A DNA stretch of 5,303 nucleotides, from contig JBLHKE010000570.1 in NCBI GenBank assembly GCA_047619485.1, positions 1 to 5,303 of the forward strand, given 5' to 3'. The translations under genes were made by a program, and so were the position numbers. Under the pieces are notes generated by a model. It made no database searches, was not told the DNA's origin, and was given only the letters and a program-made list of their open reading frames with translations. Positions 1-5,007 of the stretch are shown in pieces (the stretch's first letter is position 1; the number at the start of each line of letters is the position of its first letter). The DNA comes from JBLHKE01 sp047619485 (GTDB lineage: Bacteria > Verrucomicrobiota > Verrucomicrobiia > Verrucomicrobiales > DEV007).

Positions 1-81
1 GATCCAGATCCGTTTGCTGGGGAGGATTTAAATGGATTTAATGACGATTCAGCGGGCGGATCTGGGCGAATTCTAAAATGA
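1..81 (+). CDS. Possible C-terminal end of an unidentified protein (partial, start outside window)
   Basis: Frame 1 is open from the first base and reads 26 codons to a TGA at 79-81. The tail is rich in Asp, Gly and Phe, beginning DPDPFAGEDLNGF and ending GGSGRILK. The other two plus frames stop within about 40 bases. An acidic, Gly-rich, disordered-looking tail is typical of many protein C-termini, and its end would face the minus-strand phosphoesterase gene tail to tail. I do not recognise the family. The piece is short, one minus-strand frame is also open here, and codon use (TTA, AAT, GGA) is more A/T-rich than in the neighbouring genes. This could therefore be non-coding. Confidence 0.35.
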   Translation, partial: DPDPFAGEDLNGFNDDSAGGSGRILK

Positions 82-193
82 TTCTTGCCGGAGCGGGTAA
101 GTCCGACAGGCTCCTAGCCCGCATTTACGAAACTCCGTTACCACTCCGGCCTATAGACCACCATTCGGTGCCCTCTTCGAACCATCAGGTTTG
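82..193. other. Structured gap between two convergent gene ends
   Basis: This 112-base gap lies between the possible plus-strand stop at 81 and the phosphoesterase stop at 194. It contains a perfect 7-base inverted repeat, GCCGGAG at 87-93 and CTCCGGC at 144-150. Inside that is a shorter stem, CGGG at 94-97 with CCCG at 118-121. A transcript of either strand could fold into a closed, branched structure. Neither strand shows a T-run directly after a stem, so this is not a textbook intrinsic terminator. A weak bidirectional terminator or transcript-end structure is the simplest reading. No ORF or RNA gene family was recognised. Confidence 0.35.
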
Positions 194-1078
194 CTAGACG
201 ATCTCCATCAGCTTTTCGCTGAAACTCGATGCGTCTTCGCTCAAGACATGCGCCGTCAGTCGCGTCAGAGCAAAATCCTCATCACCAAATTCGGCCGTCA
301 AGAACCCCGCCTGCTTCTCTTCGGAAGATGATTTCATCCCCGCCGCGCCGCAATTCAAACACGGTGTCTCCGGTGTCTCCGGCGGTCGCAACTGCCAGCG
401 GATGTGTTTGTGCCCGTGGAAATACGCGGCCGGCTTAAACTCCGCTACCAACTCGGTCAGGCGCTCCATCTCTAGGAGTTTGTGCTCCCAGCTGATCTCC
501 ACTTCAGGCGGGTAGGCGTACGGGTAATGGCCGACCAAAAACACCTGCCTCCCCGCCTCGCACTGCGCCTCTAAGGCCTCACGTAGCTCGGCCACCAGCT
601 GGTCGGTCATCGTGCCATTCGATCGGATACGGCATGGGTGCGAACAATCAAAACCGATCAGCGCTAACCGCTCACTCACCACATGGCTGCGAGTCAGCGC
701 GCCCTCGATCAGGCTCGCCGCGAACGGTAAGGATTCCTCGAAGCGCCGGCTGCGCACGCTCAGCGGCGTGTAGCGATCGTGGTTCCCCGGGATGGCGAAC
801 AGGCGATCGCCAAATTTCTCGCGGATCGGTGCGAACGCCTCCGCTGCCATGCGGTATTCGGCCTTCAGTGACATCGTCGTGAAGTCACCCGAGAAAAGCA
901 CTAGGTCGGCGTCTTGTCGAGCGACCTCCTGCGCGACTGCCTGCGCGTAAGCAGGTGGAAATTTCCACCGCCGCCGCAACGTCAGATTCACCGAACCGAG
1001 CGCGCGCTTCGGGTAGTAGAAATCGCGGTCGGTACCGAGTTTCCAAAAATGGATGTCGCCAAAATGGAGGACTTTCAC
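194..1078 (-). CDS. Calcineurin-like metallophosphoesterase
   Basis: A 294-residue protein with the full set of metal-binding motifs of the calcineurin-like (dinuclear metal) phosphoesterase superfamily. These are GDIH (Asp8, His10), SGDF (Asp65), PGNHD (Asn99, His100), VGHY (His184) and the closing GHKH (His223, His225). Such enzymes hydrolyse phosphomonoesters, phosphodiesters or nucleotides using two bound metal ions. No signal peptide or membrane segment is seen, so a cytoplasmic enzyme is inferred; the substrate cannot be told from sequence. The start is GTG (1076-1078), chosen because it places the beta-strand leading to GDIH at the N-terminus, as usual in this family. The only ribosome-site-like sequence is a weak GGAA about 11 bases upstream. 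The gene begins 24 bases after the sppA stop and is probably co-transcribed with it. A 9-base tandem duplication at 363-380 encodes a PETPETP linker just after the GHKH motif. Confidence 0.88.
   Translation of the reverse strand: MKVLHFGDIHFWKLGTDRDFYYPKRALGSVNLTLRRRWKFPPAYAQAVAQEVARQDADLVLFSGDFTTMSLKAEYRMAAEAFAPIREKFGDRLFAIPGNHDRYTPLSVRSRRFEESLPFAASLIEGALTRSHVVSERLALIGFDCSHPCRIRSNGTMTDQLVAELREALEAQCEAGRQVFLVGHYPYAYPPEVEISWEHKLLEMERLTELVAEFKPAAYFHGHKHIRWQLRPPETPETPCLNCGAAGMKSSSEEKQAGFLTAEFGDEDFALTRLTAHVLSEDASSFSEKLMEIV
363..382. repeat. Short tandem repeat (9 bases, two copies plus two bases) inside the phosphoesterase gene
   Basis: The unit GGTGTCTCC occurs at 363-371 and again at 372-380, followed by GG. 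It is in frame and encodes PETPETP (about residues 233-239) between the GHKH motif and a CLNCGAAG segment. Copy-number change would alter a surface linker by three residues without a frameshift. Confidence 0.8.
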
Positions 1079-1102
1079 AATCTTGATTGTTCCGCTTTGG
1101 GA

Positions 1103-2908
1103 TTATTTGAGCGATGGCTGGATGTCTGGGGCGACCAGCCACACCCGCTCGCCCGAGAGGTGCTCGAGTTGTTCGAGGAAGGTTTCGATGCCTGCCCGCT
1201 GCCGCTCGGGTAGGAGGCTACGCACACCTAGTTGTTTCTCGAGCGCCATTCTCAACTGCGCGCCGGGGTTCTCGTCCGGGTGGGTGAAACGGATGAACTC
1301 GCCGCCCTCATCTGCCCCACCGTTACCGAGCATCTCGAAAAATGTCACCGGCTCCGGGCGCAGGCGCAGCTTGAAGTCACCGCCCAATTTCGCCAGTTCC
1401 ACCGCGTGATCGATCGCCTGTGACATGCCGCCGAGCTCGTCGACTAGTCCCAACGCAAGCGCCTGTTGTCCGGTATAGACGCGCCCGCCAGCGAGCGGTT
1501 CCAGCTCGCCTTGAATCCGGTCGCCGCGCCCATCGGTGATGCGTTTCTTAAATGTCCCGTAGACATCGATCATCGACTCGCGGATGAGCTTCTCCTCATC
1601 GGCAGAGAACGCCCGCGTCATCGTGTTGAGGTCTGCGTGCTGACCGAATTTCTCGCGGTGGGTGCGCACCCCCACCCAATTCAGGACACCTGACACATCG
1701 AACTTCATCCCGACCACACCGATCGATCCCGTCACCGTCCCAGCGTCCGCGAAGATACGATCAGCCCCGGCCGACACATAATAACCACCGCTGGCCGCCA
1801 CCCCGCCCATCGACACCACCAGCGGCTTGCCCGCCGCGCGCAACTCATCGGTCGCCTCCCACAGCACGTCGCTAGCCATCGCCGAACCGCCCGGCGAGTT
1901 GACCCGGAACACGACCGCCTTGCAGTTCTCGTCGCGTGTCGAGCGCAGGATTTCGCGTCGCACCGGGGCGATCGAAGCATCGGTGATGGCCCCTTCGAGG
2001 ACGACCACATCAATGAACGAACCGCGCTCGCGACGGCCTTTCGATTTCGATCCCATCGCCAGCTTCATCAGATCGAACACGCTGCCGATCTCCACGTCAT
2101 CAGGCACCGGCAGACCGTAGTCGTAGGCGATCTCGCTATCCTCTCCATACTTCTCCTTCAGGAATTTCACAAAGTCGGTGCGGTAGAGCAAACGGTCGAC
2201 CAGCCCAGCTTCCTTCGCTTCCTCGGGCGTCATGAATCCCTTGTCGATGATGCCGCGCACGGTCACTGGATCGATCTTGCGCCCCTTGGCGATCGCTCCG
2301 ACCAGCTGGTCGAACTGCGAGGTCATGAGCTCGCGCGTCTGTTTTTTCGCTGCGTCGCTAGGGGCAGTCAGGTAGTAGCTCTCCCCCGCCGATTTGAAAT
2401 CGCCAATATGAATGACGCTAGCCTTCACTCCGACACGGTCCAATAGTTCCTTATAATAGAGCTGCTCCGAGTGAAGCCCGCTGACCGACACGTTGCCCTC
2501 GGGCGTCAATACGATCTCCGAGGCCGCGCTACCGAGGATCGCCTGCGCGTTGCCGAGGCTCTCGGTGAACAGCCAGATATCCTTCCCCGCCGCACGAATT
2601 TTTTCGAAATGATAAGATAGCTCCTGCAGCTGCGACAGCCCAACGCCCCCCTGATCGATGTCGAACACCAGCGCCTTGAGCGTCTCGTCTTTCACAGCCG
2701 CGCGCATCGCCTTCACCAGATCGAACATCTGCACGCCACCACCGCCGCCATTCATCAGGGAGCCGAGGTCGAGCGACGGGCTGGAGCTCTCGACGATCGC
2801 GCCGTTGAGGTCGTAGACAGCGATCTTGCCCGGCTTGTCGTCCGCGAAGCCCGTGAGACACGAACAAACGAACGCGAGACAGGCCGCGATGGGAAATTGG
2901 ATCTTCAT
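1103..2908 (-). CDS. sppA: Signal peptide peptidase SppA, long two-domain (67K) type, family S49
   Basis: A 601-residue protein with two tandem S49 domains, about residues 28-250 and 298-520. The catalytic dyad is visible: Lys172 in GDFKSAGESYY of the first domain and Ser373 in GGVAASGGYY of the second. The Lys-to-Ser spacing of 201 residues matches E. coli SppA (Lys209 and Ser409; 618 residues), which splits its active site the same way. Other marks are VNSPGGSAMAS and ADAGTVTGSIGVVG in domain 2. SppA degrades cleaved signal peptides and other peptides at the cytoplasmic membrane, from the periplasmic side. The ATG at 2906-2908 is preferred over a TTG 13 codons upstream because it begins a clean export signal (MKIQFPIAACLAF, possible cleavage after GFA near residue 22). 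The Shine-Dalgarno sequence is weak. The phosphoesterase gene follows after 24 bases. Confidence 0.93.
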   Translation of the reverse strand: MKIQFPIAACLAFVCSCLTGFADDKPGKIAVYDLNGAIVESSSPSLDLGSLMNGGGGGVQMFDLVKAMRAAVKDETLKALVFDIDQGGVGLSQLQELSYHFEKIRAAGKDIWLFTESLGNAQAILGSAASEIVLTPEGNVSVSGLHSEQLYYKELLDRVGVKASVIHIGDFKSAGESYYLTAPSDAAKKQTRELMTSQFDQLVGAIAKGRKIDPVTVRGIIDKGFMTPEEAKEAGLVDRLLYRTDFVKFLKEKYGEDSEIAYDYGLPVPDDVEIGSVFDLMKLAMGSKSKGRRERGSFIDVVVLEGAITDASIAPVRREILRSTRDENCKAVVFRVNSPGGSAMASDVLWEATDELRAAGKPLVVSMGGVAASGGYYVSAGADRIFADAGTVTGSIGVVGMKFDVSGVLNWVGVRTHREKFGQHADLNTMTRAFSADEEKLIRESMIDVYGTFKKRITDGRGDRIQGELEPLAGGRVYTGQQALALGLVDELGGMSQAIDHAVELAKLGGDFKLRLRPEPVTFFEMLGNGGADEGGEFIRFTHPDENPGAQLRMALEKQLGVRSLLPERQRAGIETFLEQLEHLSGERVWLVAPDIQPSLK

Positions 2909-2973
2909 GGGCAGACTCTGGGGCGAAATCTGACCATGGGCAAGCAAGCCTTTACCAAGTCCCCGACGCTCGA

Positions 2974-3009
2974 TTTCCGCAAACGAAGGTCAATGCCTTT
3001 AGGCGGAAA
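2974..3009. repeat. Inverted repeat with nested small stem upstream of sppA
   Basis: TTTCCGC at 2974-2980 is the exact reverse complement of GCGGAAA at 3003-3009. In the 22-base loop, AAGG at 2986-2989 can pair with CCTT at 2996-2999. It lies about 65-100 bases upstream of the sppA ATG and could be a leader structure or operator. Short stems of this size also arise by chance. Confidence 0.35.
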
Positions 3010-3070
3010 AACGCGCAGTATCGTAGCAGAGGAGGCTGTCGGGAAAATCCGGTCGCCGCAGGCAATGGCG

Positions 3071-3143
3071 TCACTTCGATTTGCAATCGAAGCCCGAAAC
3101 CCAAGGCACTCAGCACGACGGATTCGATTGCAAATCGAAGTGA
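3071..3143. repeat. Perfect 21-base inverted repeat built from two nested palindromes
   Basis: The left arm (3071-3091) and right arm (3123-3143) are exact reverse complements over 21 bases, separated by a 31-base loop. Each arm also contains its own 17-base palindrome: TTCGATTTGCAATCGAA at 3075-3091 and TTCGATTGCAAATCGAA at 3123-3139, each with 7-base half-sites around a 3-base centre. Outside these, TCAC on the left matches GTGA on the right. The DNA could extrude a long cruciform or two small ones, and RNA from either strand could fold into one long hairpin or two short ones. No T-run follows on either strand, so it is not a standard intrinsic terminator. It may be a REP/BIME-like or MITE-like intergenic element, or paired operator sites; the sequence alone cannot decide. 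Confidence 0.85.
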
Positions 3144-3159
3144 TGGCCTGAACGAAACT

Positions 3160-3177
3160 AGGCTTTAGATTGAGCCT
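3160..3177 (-). terminator. Weak terminator-like hairpin after the carboxypeptidase gene
   Basis: AGGCT at 3160-3164 and AGCCT at 3173-3177 form a 5-base stem about 20 bases past the carboxypeptidase stop. On the minus strand it is followed by AGTTTCGTT, which is only a poor T-tract. An alternative stem, CTAGG 3158-3162 with CCTAG 3181-3185, competes with it. Termination here is possible but unproven. Confidence 0.25.
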
Positions 3178-3196
3178 TCCCCTAGAGGCATTTCCG

Positions 3197-4120
3197 CTAC
3201 GGCGCCCCCAGCGCCCAGTGCAGCAGGTTCTTCGAATCGCTCCAGATATACTTCGAGTTGCTGCCGAGGATCACCACCACGACGTTACGTCCCTTGTAGG
3301 TCCCACTACAGATCAAGCAACGCCCGGCGGCACGCGTGTAGCCCGTTTTCAGCCCATTGCAGTAGGGCGACTTGGCGAGCAGTTTATTGGTCGCCTTGAA
3401 GGTCACGCTGCGACCGTCAGCATGGCGGAAACCGATCTGCTGCAAGCGGCTATACTTTCGGATCGTCTGCGAGCGGTAGGCCTTCATTGCCAGCGTGCCC
3501 ATGTCGCGCGCGGTCGAGTATTGACCACCGACGGTGAGCCCTGAGGCGTTGACGAAATTCGTGTTATCCATCCCCAGCTGCCGCGCCCGCGCCGTCATCG
3601 AGCGCCCGAAGGCCGCCTCGCTGCCCGAGTGGGTGCGCGCAAGCATGCGCGCGGCGTCGTTGCCGCTCTTGACTAACATTGGACCAAGAATCTGGCGCCG
3701 CGTGTAGCGGTGGCCGGCCTTGAGGTAGAGCTTCGACGGCTCCGCCCAAGTGTCGCTGCTGGCGACGGTGATGGTTCCATCCAGGTCGCCACGCTCGACC
3801 GTCAGCAGGGCGGTCATGAGCTTCTGCGTACTGGCGACCGCGCGGCGGGTCTCAGCATTTTTCGTGAACAGGGTGCGACCGTTGTTCGCATCGAGGACGA
3901 TCACGGAAGCCGCGTAGACCCACGGTGCCTCGGTCTTCGGGCGTGCCTCTGGCTGACGGATTGCCGGGCGGCCAGGAGTCGAACGCTTCGCGGTGCGCTG
4001 CTGCTCATCAGCGACGCAGCTGCTCAGCGAAATCGAGACAATCGCCGCGCCGAGAGTCGCGGTGATCGTCCTGAGAAAATGGCGACGTTCGTTCGGCGCA
4101 AAAATGGTCATGAGTAGCAT
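3197..4120 (-). CDS. D-alanyl-D-alanine carboxypeptidase, family S11 (DacA-like), with Tat-type lipoprotein signal
   Basis: A 307-residue penicillin-binding protein of the S11 (PBP5/DacA) family, which removes the terminal D-Ala from peptidoglycan pentapeptides outside the cytoplasmic membrane. All three active-site motifs are present: STQK (Ser97 nucleophile, Lys100), SGN (152-154) and KTG (258-260). The N-terminus reads ERRHFLR (twin arginines 12-13), then a hydrophobic stretch, then a lipobox LSSC with Cys35. This predicts Tat export followed by lipid attachment. Residues 36-66 are a polar, Pro-rich tether. At 307 residues it lacks the C-terminal beta domain and amphipathic anchor helix of E. 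coli PBP5, so the lipid would replace that anchor. An alternative ATG three codons downstream (4111) keeps the signal; neither start has a clear Shine-Dalgarno. It begins 63 bases after the TPR gene stop, suggesting co-transcription. Confidence 0.92.
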   Translation of the reverse strand: MLLMTIFAPNERRHFLRTITATLGAAIVSISLSSCVADEQQRTAKRSTPGRPAIRQPEARPKTEAPWVYAASVIVLDANNGRTLFTKNAETRRAVASTQKLMTALLTVERGDLDGTITVASSDTWAEPSKLYLKAGHRYTRRQILGPMLVKSGNDAARMLARTHSGSEAAFGRSMTARARQLGMDNTNFVNASGLTVGGQYSTARDMGTLAMKAYRSQTIRKYSRLQQIGFRHADGRSVTFKATNKLLAKSPYCNGLKTGYTRAAGRCLICSGTYKGRNVVVVILGSNSKYIWSDSKNLLHWALGAP

Positions 4121-4183
4121 CGTGGTGAGTAGAGAGAGTGGGTTAAAAGAAATGTTCTAAGCGCTAGCAGCACAGCGGTGCCG

Positions 4184-4906
4184 CTACTTAACCTTCGCCG
4201 CCATCTTCGGATTCGGCTCCGCTCCGAGTTCCAGCGCCCTATTGTAATGGCGCCGCGCCAGTTCGATCACCGGCGGATTCTGCTCGAGGTAGATCAACGC
4301 GAGATTGTAGTGCGCCTCGGGATAGTCCGGGTCGGCAGCGATCGCCTTGCGCAACTCCTCCTCCGCGGCACCACTCCAGCCGGCGTGCTTCGCAACCACC
4401 GCTAAATACATATGCGCACGCGCATTTTTCGGCTGATCGTGCACCGCCCGTGTCAGATGGCTGACCGCGAGGTAATGGTTCTCATCGTAATAGTAAGCCA
4501 TCCCCAGAGTCACCCGCGCTTGCACCAGCTTCGGGTTCTCAGCCACCGCCTTTTCGAGATGCCCCTGTGCGGCCTTGTAGTCACCGAGCTGAAACGTCAC
4601 AGCCCCCATGTTGGCGAGGGCGAGCGAATTCTTGGAATCGATGGCCAGCACCTCAGCGTAGAGTTTGCGTGCCGTTTTCCAGTCCTTTTTGGCAAAGGCC
4701 AAAGCCGCCCGCTTGCCGATAGCCGTGGTCAGTTCTGGCAGTTTTCCTGTCTTATCCTCATCCGCCACACCAACACGAATAGGTGGCTTTTCCTCCGTTT
4801 TTGTAGGGGGTTTTTCGCCATCTTGTGCAAATCCATTAAAACACAGCGCCACAGCCAGCACCACAGAAGCGTAACAAAAGTTTCGGACTGAGGGAGTTCT
4901 AATCAT
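4184..4906 (-). CDS. Exported tetratricopeptide repeat (TPR) protein
   Basis: A 240-residue protein. Residues 1-27 form a signal peptide (positive N-terminus, hydrophobic SVVLAVALCF, probable cleavage after GFA before QD). Cys22 is not in a good lipobox, so a soluble periplasmic protein is inferred. A Pro/Lys/Glu-rich spacer (about 30-55) leads into five TPR units at about 61-93, 94-127, 128-161, 162-195 and 196-229. They carry the usual Gly/Ala/Tyr/Pro pattern, for example ANMGAVTFQLGDYKAA and AHYNLALIYLEQNPP. TPR arrays are protein-interaction scaffolds and no catalytic domain is present. Its partner is unknown; the next gene, a peptidoglycan carboxypeptidase, makes an envelope role plausible (inference). 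It is divergent from lexA, with 101 bases between start codons. No Shine-Dalgarno is evident before the ATG at 4904-4906. Confidence 0.85.
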   Translation of the reverse strand: MIRTPSVRNFCYASVVLAVALCFNGFAQDGEKPPTKTEEKPPIRVGVADEDKTGKLPELTTAIGKRAALAFAKKDWKTARKLYAEVLAIDSKNSLALANMGAVTFQLGDYKAAQGHLEKAVAENPKLVQARVTLGMAYYYDENHYLAVSHLTRAVHDQPKNARAHMYLAVVAKHAGWSGAAEEELRKAIAADPDYPEAHYNLALIYLEQNPPVIELARRHYNRALELGAEPNPKMAAKVK

Positions 4907-4940
4907 CAGATAGAGGTATAAAGCTTACAAATAGAAACAA

Positions 4941-4968
4941 ATTCTAGGGGCAAAAAGCGCTTGCACAA
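4941..4968 (-). promoter_or_regulatory. Candidate promoter for the TPR gene and its downstream neighbours
   Basis: On the minus strand, TAGAAT (4946-4941) is a 5-of-6 match to the -10 consensus. It sits 16 bases after TTGTGC (4968-4963), a poor -35. The -10 lies about 34 bases before the TPR start codon, a reasonable leader length. Its -35 shares bases with the TTGCAC proposed as the lexA -35. Assigned by eye only. Confidence 0.4.
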
Positions 4969-4991
4969 TCGCCAATATTTGAGACTGTTCT
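4961..4991 (+). promoter_or_regulatory. Tentative lexA promoter
   Basis: TTGCAC at 4961-4966 is the best -35-like hexamer upstream of lexA. The matching -10 is not clear: the expected position (about 4984-4991) falls in ACTGTTCT, inside the LexA operator, while TATTTG at 4976-4981 would be too close to it. If the first reading is right, the operator overlaps the -10 and the transcript starts only about 10 bases before the ATG. Confidence 0.25.
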
Positions 4992-5006
4992 ACAGAACAC
5001 TGTTCT
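4986..5006. promoter_or_regulatory. LexA operator (SOS box) with an extra third half-site
   Basis: TGTTC-TACA-GAACA at 4986-4999 is a perfect 14-base palindromic match to TGTTC-N4-GAACA, which I recall as the published Verrucomicrobia LexA motif. A third half-site, TGTTCT at 5001-5006, follows at once, so AGAACA (4994-4999), a single C, and TGTTCT make a second perfect inverted repeat. The block ends one base before the lexA ATG. LexA bound here would block its own promoter or start region, which is standard SOS autoregulation. Confidence 0.88.
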
Positions 5007-5007
5007 T

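Larger units (their letters stand above)
2909..3196. other. 288-base intergenic region upstream of sppA, rich in palindromes
   Basis: No convincing gene is seen here. From left to right it holds a 7-base inverted repeat (2974-2980 with 3003-3009), a 13-base motif shared with the gap at the left edge of the window (3030-3042), a perfect 21-base inverted repeat (3071-3091 with 3123-3143), and a small hairpin just after the carboxypeptidase stop (3160-3177). It must contain either the sppA promoter or read-through sequence from the carboxypeptidase gene. No -35/-10 pair stands out. An in-frame TTG extension of sppA reaches to 2947, but it lacks signal-peptide logic. Confidence 0.6.

Noticed and set aside
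914..2120. Several plus-strand and off-frame minus-strand open frames across sppA and the phosphoesterase
   Set aside because: They overlap genes with intact catalytic motifs and translate to Arg/Ser/Pro-rich sequence typical of antisense frames in GC-rich coding DNA.
2965..2993. TTGACC on the minus strand as the -35 of an sppA promoter
   Set aside because: At the right spacing the -10 would be AGCGTC, which does not resemble TATAAT, and no better partner is nearby.
3071..3143. The 21-base inverted repeat as an intrinsic terminator
   Set aside because: No T-run follows on either strand and the loop is 31 bases long, unlike a standard terminator.
3071..3143. The same repeat as a CRISPR fragment
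   Set aside because: There are only two copies, in opposite orientation, with no further repeats, spacers or cas genes nearby.
2897..3151. Open frame of 84 codons on the plus strand across the sppA upstream region
   Set aside because: It overlaps the start of sppA and runs through the inverted repeats, has no recognisable domain, and its composition does not suggest a real protein.
4153..4166. TGTTCT between the TPR and carboxypeptidase genes as a second LexA box
   Set aside because: Only one half-site is present; the expected GAACA partner four bases on is absent (CGCTA instead).
4160..4185. Small stems (GCAC/GTGC and AGCGG/CCGCT) at the end of the TPR gene as a terminator
   Set aside because: The stems are only 4-5 bases, mutually exclusive, and not followed directly by a T-run; they overlap the stop codon and look incidental.
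4412..4891. Long plus-strand open frame (159 codons) opposite the TPR gene
   Set aside because: It is fully antisense to a gene with a clear signal peptide and TPR repeats. Its translation shows no domain pattern, so it is a reading-frame shadow.
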